NCBI RefSeq assembly: GCF_030695085.1
Contig: NZ_JAUYTS010000045.1
Location: 1-49,644, forward strand
Direction: 5' to 3'
From: Falsiroseomonas sp.
GTDB taxonomy: Bacteria; Pseudomonadota; Alphaproteobacteria; Acetobacterales; Acetobacteraceae
DNA length: 49,644 nt
Shown here: positions 34,342 through 43,116 of the stretch, one piece after another
Position numbering within the stretch: position 1 is the stretch's first letter
Layout of the letters: the number at the start of each line of letters is the position of its first letter
Translations under genes and position numbers: made by a program
The notes under the pieces: model-generated
Database searches by the model: none
Told to the model about the DNA's origin: nothing
The model's input: the letters and a program-made list of their open reading frames with translations, nothing else

Positions 34342-35390
34342 CAGGCCTGTCCCTTTCGCGCGGCGGCTTCGCCGAGAAACTGTGCCCAGGCGGCCAGCAC
34401 CGGGGCTTCCGCATGCCGCGCCAGGAAGGCGGCGCGGCCGGCGGTGGCCAGCGCCTCAGCCCGTGCTGGGTCGTCCAGCACCTGTGCGAGGGTGGCGGCC
34501 AGGGCGGCGTGGTCGCCGATCGGCACCAGCAGGCCGGTCTCGCCGTGGCGCATCACTTCCCGCGGTCCGTCCGCCGCGGTCGCCACCACCGCGCGCGCGG
34601 CCGAAAACCCTTCCAGCACCACATTGCCCAGCGGCTCGATGCGCGACGGCACCACCAGCAGGCGACAGGCGGCGAGCAGCGCGCCGACATCCTGGCGCCA
34701 GCCGAGAAAGGCCACGCGGTCGCCGAGGCCGAGCTGCCGCACCAGCGCCTCCAGCATCGCCCGCTCCGGTCCCTCGCCGGCCAAGGCGAGATGAACCGCC
34801 GGCGGCAGCAGCGCCATGGCGCGCAGCAATGTGGAAAAATCCTTGTTCGGGTGCAGCCGGCCCATGGCCAGCAGGGGCACCGCGCCTGGCGGGAAGGGCA
34901 GGGTGGCGGGCGGCGTGTCGGCCAGGTCGGCGGCGAAGTTCGGCACCAGACGCACCCGATCGGCCGGCCAGCCCTGAAGCGCGATCCAGTCGCACAGCCC
35001 CTGGGTGTTGGCGGCCAGCAGGTCGCAGCCGCGGTAGTGCTTCAGCGCATAGGCGCCACCGAGCCGCCCGGTCATCGCCCAGCCATCGCGCGCGTCGCTG
35101 GCGGCGCGGGCGAAACCGGCGGCGCGGTTCATCCAGGCCACCACCACCTGCGGCCCGAAGCCGCGCAGCGCGGCACGCAGCCGCGGGGCGGTCAGCCAAT
35201 CCAGCGGCCCGCCGAAGCCAAGCTGCACGGGCGTCACCCCGCCCGCCGCCAGCCTTGCGGCGCGGCCGGGTTCGCGCCGGATGACCGCCAGCACCTCCAT
35301 GCCGGTGCGATGCTGCGCGAGGACCAGGCGTTCGAAGAAGGCCTCCGCCCCACCCTGCGCGGCGCCGGCCATGACATGCGCGACCCTCAC
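34341..35390 (-). CDS. Glycosyltransferase family 4 (GT-B fold)
   Basis: A 349-residue retaining glycosyltransferase that adds a sugar from a nucleotide donor during LPS or exopolysaccharide synthesis. It begins MRVAHVMAGAAQGGAEAFFERL, cut here as the typical GGAE acceptor loop (residues 13-16). C-terminal donor-site features are AMGRLHPNKDFSTLLRA, LALAGEGPER and the EX7E-like region with PSRIEPLGNVVLEGFSA. The start is GTG 35390, overlapping the stop of the GT9 gene (GTGA). It lies between GT9 and asnB in one operon. Confidence 0.92.
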   Translation of the reverse strand: MRVAHVMAGAAQGGAEAFFERLVLAQHRTGMEVLAVIRREPGRAARLAAGGVTPVQLGFGGPLDWLTAPRLRAALRGFGPQVVVAWMNRAAGFARAASDARDGWAMTGRLGGAYALKHYRGCDLLAANTQGLCDWIALQGWPADRVRLVPNFAADLADTPPATLPFPPGAVPLLAMGRLHPNKDFSTLLRAMALLPPAVHLALAGEGPERAMLEALVRQLGLGDRVAFLGWRQDVGALLAACRLLVVPSRIEPLGNVVLEGFSAARAVVATAADGPREVMRHGETGLLVPIGDHAALAATLAQVLDDPARAEALATAGRAAFLARHAEAPVLAAWAQFLGEAAARKGQA

Positions 35391-36301
35391 GCGGGTACCG
35401 GCGCGGCGAGCAGGCGGTTCGCGGCCGCGAGCACGCGCGATTCGGGCAGCGCGGTCATCGGTGCCTCGAAGCGCGGGCCATCGGCCTCCACCGCCACGGC
35501 GCGCTGGCCGCAGGGGCCGTATTCGGCGGCGCTGCTGCGGCCGAACAACCCGATGGTGGGCGCCCCGGTGGCGGCGGCCAGGTGCATCAGGCCCGAATCA
35601 TTGCCGAGGAACAGCGCCGCCCGGCGCAGCACCGCCGCCACCTCCGGCAGCGCCAGGTTGCCGACCAGATCGACCGCATCCGGGAAGGCGTCCAGCAGCG
35701 GGGCCGCCATCGCGCGCTCCATCGTGCCCGGGCCGCCGAGGATGGCGATGCGCGCGCCCGCCAGCGCGCCGCCGGGTGCGGTCAGCGCCCGCGCCACATG
35801 GATGAAGCGCTCCGCCGGCCAGACCTTCTCGGACCAGTTGGCAGTCGGCCCGAGCACCAGCCACGGCCCGCCCGGCAGCAGGGCGGCGGCGCGCGCCTCA
35901 TCGGCCGGTGCGGTCCAGGCGACGGGCAGCGGCGGCGGCGCCAGCCCCATCAGCGCGCCGAGATGGGTCAGCCGGTGCCCGGGCCGGCGGCCACCCTTGC
36001 CGGTCAGGCGCTGGCCCGCCGGCACCATCCAGGCCAGCGCCGAGGCCCGCAGATCCACCACCAGATCCCAGCGGGTGCGCGCCACCTGCCACCAAAGATC
36101 CAGCCAATGCAGTTCGAAGCGCTTCTTCGTCACCACGATCAGCCGTTCCAGCCCCGGCATGCGGGCAAAGACCCCGGCCGCGGCTGGGCCACAGGCCACC
36201 GTGATGCGGGCGCCCGGATGGGCGCGCAGAAGATGGTCGAGCAGCCCGGTGGTCAGGACCGCATCGCCGATCCGGGTGGCGGTGACGAAAAGGATGCGCA
36301 T
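35387..36301 (-). CDS. Glycosyltransferase family 9 (heptosyltransferase-like)
   Basis: A 304-residue GT9 protein, the family of ADP-heptose:LPS heptosyltransferases. It starts ILFVTATRIGDAVLTTG, with the acceptor-side Asp in GDAVL. The late motif is GNDSGLMHLAAATGAPTIGLFG, the nucleotide-sugar loop. GPTANWSEKVWPAERF gives the conserved Lys/Trp region. ATG 36301 was chosen; a longer open frame upstream is antisense to ygfZ. It is the first gene of the GT9-GT4-asnB operon and divergent from ygfZ with 84 bases between them. Inner-membrane, cytosolic-face LPS core assembly is the likely role. Confidence 0.92.
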   Translation of the reverse strand: MRILFVTATRIGDAVLTTGLLDHLLRAHPGARITVACGPAAAGVFARMPGLERLIVVTKKRFELHWLDLWWQVARTRWDLVVDLRASALAWMVPAGQRLTGKGGRRPGHRLTHLGALMGLAPPPLPVAWTAPADEARAAALLPGGPWLVLGPTANWSEKVWPAERFIHVARALTAPGGALAGARIAILGGPGTMERAMAAPLLDAFPDAVDLVGNLALPEVAAVLRRAALFLGNDSGLMHLAAATGAPTIGLFGRSSAAEYGPCGQRAVAVEADGPRFEAPMTALPESRVLAAANRLLAAPVPA

Positions 36302-36385
36302 GCCGGCGCTGCCTAGCACGGCGGCCGGAATCGCCCCAAGCGGATGCCGGTTGCAACGCCGTCGCATCTTGCCCATGTGGCGGAC

Positions 36386-37222
36386 ATGCCGATCACTCTC
36401 CTGACCGGACGCGGCGTTGTGGAAGTGGCGGGCCCGGACCGGGTCGGCTTTCTGCAGGGCCTGGTGTCCAATGATGTCACCGCTGCCGGCCCGGGCCAGG
36501 CGGTCTGGGCTGCGCTGCTGACGCCGCAGGGCAAGTGGCTGGCCGATTTCTTCATCCTGGCCGAGGATGAGCGCCTGTTGCTGGATGCCGAGGCCGCGCA
36601 GGTGCCGATGCTGGTGCAGCGCCTGTCGCGCTTCAAGCTGCGCGCCAAGGTGACGCTGCGCGATGCCTGCAGCGATCTGTCGGTGCTCGCCGGATGGGGC
36701 GGCGCGATCCCGCCAGCCGGCACGCTTGCTGCGCGCGACCCCCGGCTGCCGGAAGCCGGCTGGCGCGCGCTGGTGGCGACGCATCTGGTCGGCGGATCGG
36801 TGCTGACCGACGCGACGGAGGCGGATTACGATCTGCATCGGCTGCGCCTTGGGCTGCCCGATGGCTCGCGCGACCTGCTGCCGGAGAAGTCCGTGCTGCT
36901 GGAAGGCCCCTTCGATGAGCTCGGCGGCGTGTCCTGGACCAAGGGCTGCTACATGGGGCAGGAGCTGACGGCCCGCACCAAATACCGCGGCCTGCTCAAG
37001 CGGCGCATCATTCCGGTGACGGTCGAGGGTGGCCTGCCGCCGGCCGGCACGCCCGTGTTGCGGGATGGCGTGGAAGTGGGCGAGATGCGCTCGGCCCGGG
37101 ATGGCCATGGCCTGGCGCTGCTGCGGCTGGATATCCTGGCCGCCGGCGGCACGCTCTCGGCCGGTGGTGCCGTGCTGACGCCGCGCGTGCCGGGCTGGAT
37201 GAACCTGCCCTCCGCGGCCTGA
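36386..37222 (+). CDS. ygfZ: Tetrahydrofolate-binding protein YgfZ
   Basis: A 278-residue GcvT-like protein that helps assemble or repair Fe-S clusters of MiaB-like enzymes. The defining motif KGCYMGQE is at 186-193 (Cys 188), followed by TARTKYRG. The N-terminal folate-fold section includes DRVGFLQGLVSNDV and LLTPQGKWLADFF. ATG 36386 starts at the family N-terminus. Its stop lies four bases from the convergent cysteine hydrolase stop. This is a single-gene unit. Confidence 0.94.
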   Translation: MPITLLTGRGVVEVAGPDRVGFLQGLVSNDVTAAGPGQAVWAALLTPQGKWLADFFILAEDERLLLDAEAAQVPMLVQRLSRFKLRAKVTLRDACSDLSVLAGWGGAIPPAGTLAARDPRLPEAGWRALVATHLVGGSVLTDATEADYDLHRLRLGLPDGSRDLLPEKSVLLEGPFDELGGVSWTKGCYMGQELTARTKYRGLLKRRIIPVTVEGGLPPAGTPVLRDGVEVGEMRSARDGHGLALLRLDILAAGGTLSAGGAVLTPRVPGWMNLPSAA

Positions 37223-37225
37223 TCG

Positions 37226-37849
37226 TCAGCCGGCCGCTTTCTCGATCTCGGCGCGGGTCTTCAGATCCGCGTATTTCTGGCCCATGTCGAACAGGTTGGC
37301 CTCATGCGGGCCGAGCGCGCGGTCGCCGACGCAATCCGTCGCGACGATGGTGCGGAAATTGTGCTGCAGGCTGTCCACCACCGTCGCCCGCACGCAGCCG
37401 GAGGTCGTGCAGCCCGCCACAACCACCGTATCCGCGCCCTGGAAGCGCAGCCAGCTGGCCAGGTTGGTATCGAAGAAACCGCTGGCGCCCTGCTTGCGGA
37501 CGATATGCTCCCCGGCACGCGGCGCCAGTTCCGGCACGATCTGCGACAGTGGCGAGGCCTCCGTCAGCTTCAGCAGGGACGGCGCCTTCAGGGTGAAGAC
37601 GCCGGCATCGGAGCCATCCTCGGCATAGACCACGCGGGTATGCGCCACAGGCCAGCGGTGGCGGCGCGCGAAGGCCAGCAGATGCACCGTCTGTTCGATG
37701 GCGGGCGCGATGTTGCCGCCGCCGAAATGCGCCGGGTCGGCGAAGCCCACCACGAAATCCACGATCACCAGCGCCGGGCGGTTCCCCATGCCGGCGGCCT
37801 GGCCCATGCCCTGGCGGTGATAGATCTCGGCCTCGGGATGCCCGCTCAT
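37226..37849 (-). CDS. Cysteine hydrolase (isochorismatase-like amidohydrolase)
   Basis: A 207-residue isochorismatase-fold hydrolase with a complete Asp-Lys-Cys triad: Asp 31 (VIVDFVVGF), Lys 119 (VRKQGASGF) and Cys 152 (GCTTSGCVRAT). The cis-peptide region GCTTS is typical. Relatives include N-carbamoylsarcosine amidase and maleamate amidase NicF. Its start overlaps by four bases (ATGA) the stop of an FAD monooxygenase, so both act in one pathway, perhaps opening and deaminating an N-containing ring. The substrate is not known. Confidence 0.9.
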   Translation of the reverse strand: MSGHPEAEIYHRQGMGQAAGMGNRPALVIVDFVVGFADPAHFGGGNIAPAIEQTVHLLAFARRHRWPVAHTRVVYAEDGSDAGVFTLKAPSLLKLTEASPLSQIVPELAPRAGEHIVRKQGASGFFDTNLASWLRFQGADTVVVAGCTTSGCVRATVVDSLQHNFRTIVATDCVGDRALGPHEANLFDMGQKYADLKTRAEIEKAAG

Positions 37850-39045
37850 GCCACCGTCTCCAGGTCTGCCAGGGATTGGATCATCGAGGAGCGCAGCAGA
37901 TAGGCGCGGTGCCGGGCCGGGTCGGCGACGGTGGCGCGCAGCTCGTCGTGGAAGGCGCTGCGGGCGGCGGGGTCGCGCTGGTTGAGGATCTGCCGGTTCC
38001 GCAGCGCCTGCTGCTGCACGACATCGAGCGCCACCTTGCGGCGCTGGCGGCCGTAGCGGCCCATGGTCTCCAGCGGCGCGCCGCGCCAGACCGCGGCCAG
38101 CTTCTCCGCCAGGTTGAAGGCATCATGGATGCCGCCATTCATGCCCATGCCGCCGAGCGGGTTGTTGATGTGGGCGGCATCGCCGGCCAGGAAGACGCGG
38201 CCATGGACGTATTCGTCCACCACGCGCTCATGCACCCGGTAGCCGGTGCGGTGCACCACCTCATACCCCTTCGGGTTCGGCACCACCGCCTGCAGCCGCG
38301 CCTCCATCCGCGCCGGCGCCGTCATCGCCTCGTCCGTTTCATTCGGATCGGTCGGGAACAGCACGCGCCAGAGCGAGGCGGTGCGCAGCAGTACGAACCA
38401 TTCCTCCGGGTCCGAGATGTAGCAGATGTCGGCGAGGTCGGGGATCGCCTCATGGAAGGGGAAGGTGGTGGACAGCGACAGGAAGATTTCGGGAATCGTC
38501 TGGCCGCGGAACTCCGTGCCGACCGCGCGCCGCACCGCGCTGCGCGCACCATCGGCGCCGATCAGGTAGGACCCGGCCAGCCTTTCCGTGCTGCCATCCA
38601 TGCGCTCGATGGTCAGCGTCACGCTGTCGGCGTCCTGCGCCACATCCGCGGCGCGGGCATCGTAGATGAAGGTGACATCCGGGTTCGCCGCCATGCGGTC
38701 CCGCAGCATCTGCGTCAGCCGCCACTGCTCGCATTGCAGGCGATAGGGGTGGTTCGTATCGGCCGAGAGCACGCCCATGTCGAAAGTGGCGATCGGGCCG
38801 GTGGCGCGGTCGCGGAACTGCCAATGCGGGCAGACCAGGCCCTGTTCGATCAGGCTGTCCACCACGCCGAAGCGGCCCAGCATGTCGAGCGTCGGCGGGT
38901 GGAAGGTGGAGGCGCGCAGATCGGTCGGCAGCGCCTCGGCCTGTTCGACGATGGTGACGGGTATGCCTTCCCCCGCCAGATAGGCGGCGGCGACCATGCC
39001 GACCGGGCCGGCGCCGGCAATCAGAACGGGGAGTGGCTTGGGCAT
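37846..39045 (-). CDS. FAD-dependent aromatic-ring monooxygenase (PHBH family)
   Basis: A 399-residue class A flavin monooxygenase. The ADP-binding motif is GAGPVG (11-16) and ends IVEQAE; the DG motif is GADGARSAVRR; the GD motif is FLAGDAAHINNPLGGMGMN, which also binds the FAD ribityl chain. Members hydroxylate phenolic or N-heteroaromatic acids with NAD(P)H and O2. It is the first gene of a two-gene operon with the cysteine hydrolase, recalling the NicC/NicF pairing of nicotinate degradation; this is inference only. It is divergent from the S49 protease gene. Confidence 0.9.
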   Translation of the reverse strand: MPKPLPVLIAGAGPVGMVAAAYLAGEGIPVTIVEQAEALPTDLRASTFHPPTLDMLGRFGVVDSLIEQGLVCPHWQFRDRATGPIATFDMGVLSADTNHPYRLQCEQWRLTQMLRDRMAANPDVTFIYDARAADVAQDADSVTLTIERMDGSTERLAGSYLIGADGARSAVRRAVGTEFRGQTIPEIFLSLSTTFPFHEAIPDLADICYISDPEEWFVLLRTASLWRVLFPTDPNETDEAMTAPARMEARLQAVVPNPKGYEVVHRTGYRVHERVVDEYVHGRVFLAGDAAHINNPLGGMGMNGGIHDAFNLAEKLAAVWRGAPLETMGRYGRQRRKVALDVVQQQALRNRQILNQRDPAARSAFHDELRATVADPARHRAYLLRSSMIQSLADLETVA

Positions 39046-39140
39046 CGGTGTCTCGCTGATGTCGGCGGGACAATGGCGTGCGGGGGGCGCCCTTGGAAGG
39101 GGGCGCTTGTGTGGCTGTCGCGGCGGCGCATCTATCGGGC

Positions 39141-39959
39141 ATGAACCTCCCCTTCCTGTCCAAGCCGCCCCGCATCGCCCTGCTGCGCCTGTCCGGTGCC
39201 ATCGCCGCCCGCGGCACCAGCCCCTTCGCCGCCCAGGGCATCAGCGCCCAGGCCAGCGGCCCGCTGATCGACCGTGCCTTCGGCATGAAGCGCCTGGCGG
39301 AGGTGGCGCTGGTGATCAATTCGCCCGGCGGGTCGCCGGTGCAATCCAGCCTGGTGGCGCAGCGCATCCGCCGGCTGGCGGACAAGAAAAAGGTGAAGGT
39401 CACCGCCTATGTCGAGGATGCCGCGGCGTCGGGCGGCTATTGGCTGGCCTGCGCGGCGGATGAGATCGTGGCGGACCCCGCCAGCATCCTGGGCTCCATC
39501 GGGGTGATCAGCGCCGGCTTCGGGCTGGAGGAGGCGATCGGCCGCATCGGTGTGCAGCGGCGGATGTACACCGCAGGCACCGAGAAAAGCTTCCTCGACC
39601 CGTTCCGGCCCGAACGGCCGGAGGATGTGGCGCGGCTGGAGGCGCTGCTGGGCGAACTGCACGAGGTGTTCCGCGACTGGGTCCGCACGCGGCGCGGGGC
39701 GAGGCTGAAGGCGCCGGAGGCCGAATTGTTCAGCGGCCGCTTCTGGATCGGCCGGCGCGCGGTGGAACTCGGCCTGGCCGACCGGCTTGGGGAGGTGACG
39801 GCGGAGCTGCGCGCGCGGCATGGCGACAAGGCGCAGATCGTCCCGATCGACGCCCGCCGCCCGCCCTGGCCGCTGCGGCTATTCTCCGGCGCGGCACTGG
39901 CGGAAGGCGCGATGGCGGCGGTGGAGGACCGGGCGGCCTGGGGGCGGCTGGGGCTGTAG
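39141..39959 (+). CDS. S49 family serine peptidase (SppA-like)
   Basis: A 272-residue single-domain S49 protease of the SohB/SppA36 kind. Nucleophile Ser 97 lies in EDAAASGGYW and general base Lys 149 in YTAGTEKSFLDPF; LVINSPGGSP forms the oxyanion region. There is no N-terminal signal or transmembrane helix, so it may be cytoplasmic or peripheral, unlike E. coli SppA. Family members degrade cleaved signal peptides or membrane-protein fragments. ATG 39141 begins just before IALLRLSG, the first conserved strand. Confidence 0.9.
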   Translation: MNLPFLSKPPRIALLRLSGAIAARGTSPFAAQGISAQASGPLIDRAFGMKRLAEVALVINSPGGSPVQSSLVAQRIRRLADKKKVKVTAYVEDAAASGGYWLACAADEIVADPASILGSIGVISAGFGLEEAIGRIGVQRRMYTAGTEKSFLDPFRPERPEDVARLEALLGELHEVFRDWVRTRRGARLKAPEAELFSGRFWIGRRAVELGLADRLGEVTAELRARHGDKAQIVPIDARRPPWPLRLFSGAALAEGAMAAVEDRAAWGRLGL

Positions 39960-40036
39960 GCGGGTCCATTCCGTCTGCGGCGACCTGTGCCGCATTAACG
40001 TCTCGTTCACTCTTGAGTTGATCCGAGAGGAAGACA

Positions 40037-40285
40037 GTGGTCGCGGGCGAGACAGTCCAGGTTTTTGAGCCGGTCAGCGGGGCGCTGGACGACCGCTACA
40101 GGGTTGAGGAGACGACCCCGCCGGACGCCCTGGCCGCCACGGCCGGGACAGGTTCAAGCCAGGGACATTCGCGTGACATCTCGGAAAACACGCCGGAACA
40201 GACAGTTGGACCCGTGGCGGTGTTCCAGGACGAACGGAAGACGGTCCGGCGAAGGGTGCACCATGTACGAATCACAACAATTTGA
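40037..40285 (+). CDS. Possible small hypothetical protein, 82 residues
   Basis: A GTG start is preceded by GAGAGGAAG at a workable distance. The product is hydrophilic and acidic at first (VFEPVSGALDDRYRVEETTP) and basic at the end (RKTVRRRVHH), with no membrane segment or known motif. Third positions are mostly G/C in the first half and become mixed towards the end. It could be a real small gene or a chance frame in a regulatory region. Confidence 0.3.
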   Translation: MVAGETVQVFEPVSGALDDRYRVEETTPPDALAATAGTGSSQGHSRDISENTPEQTVGPVAVFQDERKTVRRRVHHVRITTI

Positions 40286-40310
40286 GGCGGGCTGCTGAAG
40301 TTTATATTCT
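40282..40310 (+). promoter_or_regulatory. Candidate sigma-70-type promoter of the orphan histidine kinase
   Basis: TTGAGG (40282-40287) and TATTCT (40305-40310) are separated by 17 bases within an A/T-rich patch, about 55 bases ahead of the kinase ATG. The match is partial and alphaproteobacterial promoters are degenerate. Confidence 0.3.
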
Positions 40311-40364
40311 TATATCGTAACGGAGCGACGCTACTTTCGTTGCTCAACGTCTTCGGGTTTCGCC

Positions 40365-41777
40365 ATGCGCCGGCTCATCACAGGCAATGCGGCGGGAATC
40401 GGTTCGGAAGGAGCAGGCGCCCCCGCCAGGATGGAGGCGTTGCGGGCCGCCTGCGAAGCCGAGGGCCGGTGGTGCCCAGCCGGGCAGCGACCCTTGCCGC
40501 CGCCTGCGGCCCGGCTGGTCCGGCCGCCCCAGGCCCCCCAGCCGCCCCAGGCGTTCCGGCCGCTTCAGGCCTTCCGGCCACTCCTGGCCACCCGGCCCGC
40601 CAAGCCGCCGCGGCCGAGGGCGCAGTCCTCGACACCGGGCGGGGCAAGTGGTCCGGCCGCGAACGGCAGTTCCACCGACCTCGCCCTGCAAGCCTTTTTC
40701 GACCATTCGCCCGAATGCCTGTTCCAGGTCCGCGTCACGCCGGACCGGAGCTTCGTCTATGAGGCGATCAATCCGGCCGGACTGGCCCGCGTCGGGGTCA
40801 GGCTCGAGGATGTTCGCGGCAGGACGCCGGTGCAGGTGCTGGGTGAGTCGTTCGGCGGCCTCATCACCGAGGGGCTGGAGCGCGTGCGCGCCAGCGGCCA
40901 GCCTTATGCCTATGAGCCGACCATCACCTATGGCGGCGAAACCCTGACCTATGAGGCCGTGTATCTGACGCTGCGGGGGGCGGACGGCACCGTTCAGGGC
41001 ATTCTCGGCCGGGCGCTGGACATCACGCAGCGCCGGCAGCTGGAAGCCTCCCTCCTGCAGGCGCAGAAGATGGAGGCGCTGGGCCAGCTGGCGGGCGGCG
41101 TGGCGCATGACTTCAACAATGTGCTCCTGGCCATGGCGGGCTGCCTCAGGCTGCTCGGCCGCCAGACCAACGGTGCCGACGCCATGGCCCTGCTGGCCGA
41201 GGCGCATCGCAGCGTGGAACGCGGTTCCGCCCTGACCGCCCGGCTGCTGGGCTTTGCCCGGCAACAGCCGATGGCGCTGGAGCCGGTGGATGTGAACCGG
41301 TCGCTGGCGGAGATGGCGGCGCTGCTGGGCCGCACCCTGGGCCGGGGCGTGCGCGTCATCACCGTGGCGGCGGCCGATCTCTGGCTGGCCCGGGCCAACC
41401 GTAATCAACTGGAGCTCGCGATCCTGAACCTGGCGCTCAATGCGCGCGACGCCATGCCCCAGGGCGGCCAGCTGACCATCACCACGCGCAACCTTCAGGT
41501 CACCACGCCGCCGGTGCCGGGGGTGGCGCCGGGCGCGCATGTCGCCATCGATCTGGCCGATAACGGGCAGGGCATGACGGCCGAGGTGCTGGCGCGGGCG
41601 CTGGAGCCCTTCTTCACCACCAAGCCGCCGAGCCAGGGCAGCGGGCTCGGCCTCAGCATGGTCCATGGCATGCTGCGGGAGGTCGGCGGCGGCATGGAAC
41701 TGGCAAGCAGCCCCGGCGCCGGAACCCGCGTGACGCTGTACCTGCCGCGGGTGCCGGAGGCCGATCCGCCGGGTTGA
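40365..41777 (+). CDS. Orphan PAS-domain sensor histidine kinase, soluble
   Basis: A 470-residue kinase without membrane segments. Residues 1-105 are a Pro/Arg/Ala-rich disordered region; a PAS fold spans about 107-222 ([12 protein letters not shown] to [10 protein letters not shown]). HisKA has GGVAHDFNN (phospho-His 248). HATPase has [13 protein letters not shown] (N box), LADNGQGM (G1), [19 protein letters not shown] (F/G2) and [11 protein letters not shown]. The AHDFNN form is typical of hybrid kinases, but no receiver domain follows, so it needs a separate regulator not present here. The disordered N-terminus makes the start uncertain. Confidence 0.9.
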   Translation: MRRLITGNAAGIGSEGAGAPARMEALRAACEAEGRWCPAGQRPLPPPAARLVRPPQAPQPPQAFRPLQAFRPLLATRPAKPPRPRAQSSTPGGASGPAANGSSTDLALQAFFDHSPECLFQVRVTPDRSFVYEAINPAGLARVGVRLEDVRGRTPVQVLGESFGGLITEGLERVRASGQPYAYEPTITYGGETLTYEAVYLTLRGADGTVQGILGRALDITQRRQLEASLLQAQKMEALGQLAGGVAHDFNNVLLAMAGCLRLLGRQTNGADAMALLAEAHRSVERGSALTARLLGFARQQPMALEPVDVNRSLAEMAALLGRTLGRGVRVITVAAADLWLARANRNQLELAILNLALNARDAMPQGGQLTITTRNLQVTTPPVPGVAPGAHVAIDLADNGQGMTAEVLARALEPFFTTKPPSQGSGLGLSMVHGMLREVGGGMELASSPGAGTRVTLYLPRVPEADPPG

Positions 41778-41939
41778 ATGCGCCGGGCTGAAATACCGGG
41801 CCGAAATGCAGCAGCCCGAACGCTTGACCGGGCCGCGATTTTGGCCGGTTGTGCCGCCCGCAATGCATTGGATGATGATCTCGGGCATGACGTTCCCACG
41901 CTTCCCCTCCGGCCCCGCCCAGCCTCAGCGGCCAGGCGC

Positions 41940-42644
41940 ATGAGCCTGGTTCTGCTGCCCGGCTTCATGCTGGATGCCGGGTTGTGGGACGAGATGGCGC
42001 CGCTGCTCGCCCCGCTCGGCCCGATCCACCATGGCGACCTGTTCCAGGACGATTCGATGCAGGCCATGGCGGCCCGCGTGCTGGCGCAGGCGCCGGAGCG
42101 TTTCGTCCTGATCGGCTTCTCCATGGGCGGCTTCGTGGCGCGGGAGGTGGTGCGGATGGCGCCCGCGCGCGTCCGGGCACTGGTGCTGGTCGGCACCTCC
42201 GCCCGTGGCGACAGCGCGTCCCAGCAGGCCCGCCGCCACGCCATTGCGGGCCGCGCGCCGGACCAGGCCTTCCGGGGGATGAGCCGCGCCGCCATCGCCC
42301 GCGGCCTGCACCCGGACCGCGCCGGCGACACGGCGCTGGTGGACCGGCTTCGCGGCATGGGCAACCGGCTGGGCGGCGCGGTGTTCCTGCGCCAGTCCAA
42401 TCTGTCCCGCCCGGCCTTCGACACGCGCCTGGCCGAGATCACCTGCCCCACCCTGGTGGTGGCCGCGGCGCAGGATGCGCTGCGCAGCGTGGCGGAATCC
42501 GAGGAACTCGCCACCGGTATCCCCGGCGCCCGGCTGCACGTCATCGAGGGCAGCGGCCACATGATGCCGATCGAGGCGCCGGGAGAACTCGCCCGGCTGA
42601 TCCTGGATTTCGTGGCTCAGCCGGTCCCTCAGGCGGAGACCTGA
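41940..42644 (+). CDS. Alpha/beta hydrolase
   Basis: A 234-residue hydrolase with the catalytic triad Ser 61 (GFSMGGF), Asp 179 (AAAQDAL) and His 207 (GSGHMMP). LVLLPGFMLDAGLWDE is the usual first strand and oxyanion segment. The substrate may be an ester, lactone or haloalkane; nothing in the sequence decides. ATG 41940 begins exactly at the first strand; the frame is open upstream to 41778 but that part has no family likeness. The 3' end overlaps the convergent SnoaL-like gene by 16 bases. Confidence 0.88.
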   Translation: MSLVLLPGFMLDAGLWDEMAPLLAPLGPIHHGDLFQDDSMQAMAARVLAQAPERFVLIGFSMGGFVAREVVRMAPARVRALVLVGTSARGDSASQQARRHAIAGRAPDQAFRGMSRAAIARGLHPDRAGDTALVDRLRGMGNRLGGAVFLRQSNLSRPAFDTRLAEITCPTLVVAAAQDALRSVAESEELATGIPGARLHVIEGSGHMMPIEAPGELARLILDFVAQPVPQAET

Positions 42645-43033
42645 CGGACCCATTCCGGCAGGTTGTACTGCGTGGCGATTCGGGCGATCCGGCCGTCCCG
42701 GATCGCCAGGAAGGCGCCGGCGGGCAGGGTGTAGCGCTGGCCGCGCGCCTCCGGCAGGCCGTCCTCGGTCCGCAGATACTGGCCGCGAACGGTGAATTCC
42801 ACCGCGGCGCGGGTGCCGGTGGCGTCCAGCATCACCACCAGATCCTCGATCTGTTCGGAATAGGCCGCGTCCATCTGCGCCAGGAAGGCGGTGAAGGCGG
42901 GTTTGCCGGTGCGGCGGGCGCCCTGGTTCGGGTCATGGATCACGTCATCCGTCAGCAACGCCAGCATGGCGGCGCGGTCGCCGGCATTGAAGGCGGCGTA
43001 ATAGGCGCGGATCAGGCGCTCGGCATCGGTCAT
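42629..43033 (-). CDS. SnoaL-like/ketosteroid-isomerase-related (NTF2-fold) protein
   Basis: A 134-residue NTF2-like protein. The N-terminal helix pair [19 protein letters not shown] leads to [18 protein letters not shown] and a final strand with [21 protein letters not shown]. Polyketide cyclases and steroid isomerases have this fold; many members only bind ligands. ATG 43033 was chosen over the open extension because it starts with the first helix. It is divergent from glyQ and shares its 83-base upstream region, which contains a long inverted repeat. Confidence 0.85.
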   Translation of the reverse strand: MTDAERLIRAYYAAFNAGDRAAMLALLTDDVIHDPNQGARRTGKPAFTAFLAQMDAAYSEQIEDLVVMLDATGTRAAVEFTVRGQYLRTEDGLPEARGQRYTLPAGAFLAIRDGRIARIATQYNLPEWVRQVSA

Positions 43034-43048
43034 GGCGGGGGTCCCTTG

Positions 43049-43103
43049 CTTGCCGGGGGAGGCGGCGCGGGGGTATTGAAACAGCCGCAACCTCCCCGGC
43101 AAG
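43049..43103. promoter_or_regulatory. Long imperfect inverted repeat in the glyQ leader
   Basis: CTTGCCGGGGGAGG (43049-43062) pairs with CCTCCCCGGCAAG (43091-43103), 13 pairs with one bulged G, and an inner CGGC/GCCG pair continues the stem. It ends 13 bases before the glyQ start. It may fold in the mRNA leader or act as a DNA site shared with the divergent SnoaL-like gene. The whole 83-base interval is otherwise empty. Confidence 0.4.
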
Positions 43104-43116
43104 ACCCGTACCCGGC

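Larger units (their letters stand above)
39960..40364. other. 405-base region between the S49 peptidase and histidine kinase genes
   Basis: This region contains one doubtful small frame (40037-40285), a promoter-like pair (40282-40310) and A/T-rich patches (GCATTAACGTCTCG, TTTATATTCTTATATCG). Nothing else was recognised. The A/T patches stand out against the GC-rich surroundings and suit a promoter region for the kinase. Confidence 0.5.

Noticed and set aside
43034..43116. T-box riboswitch before glyQ
   Set aside because: The interval is too short, lacks the T-box consensus and has no terminator U-tract; T-boxes are not expected in this group.
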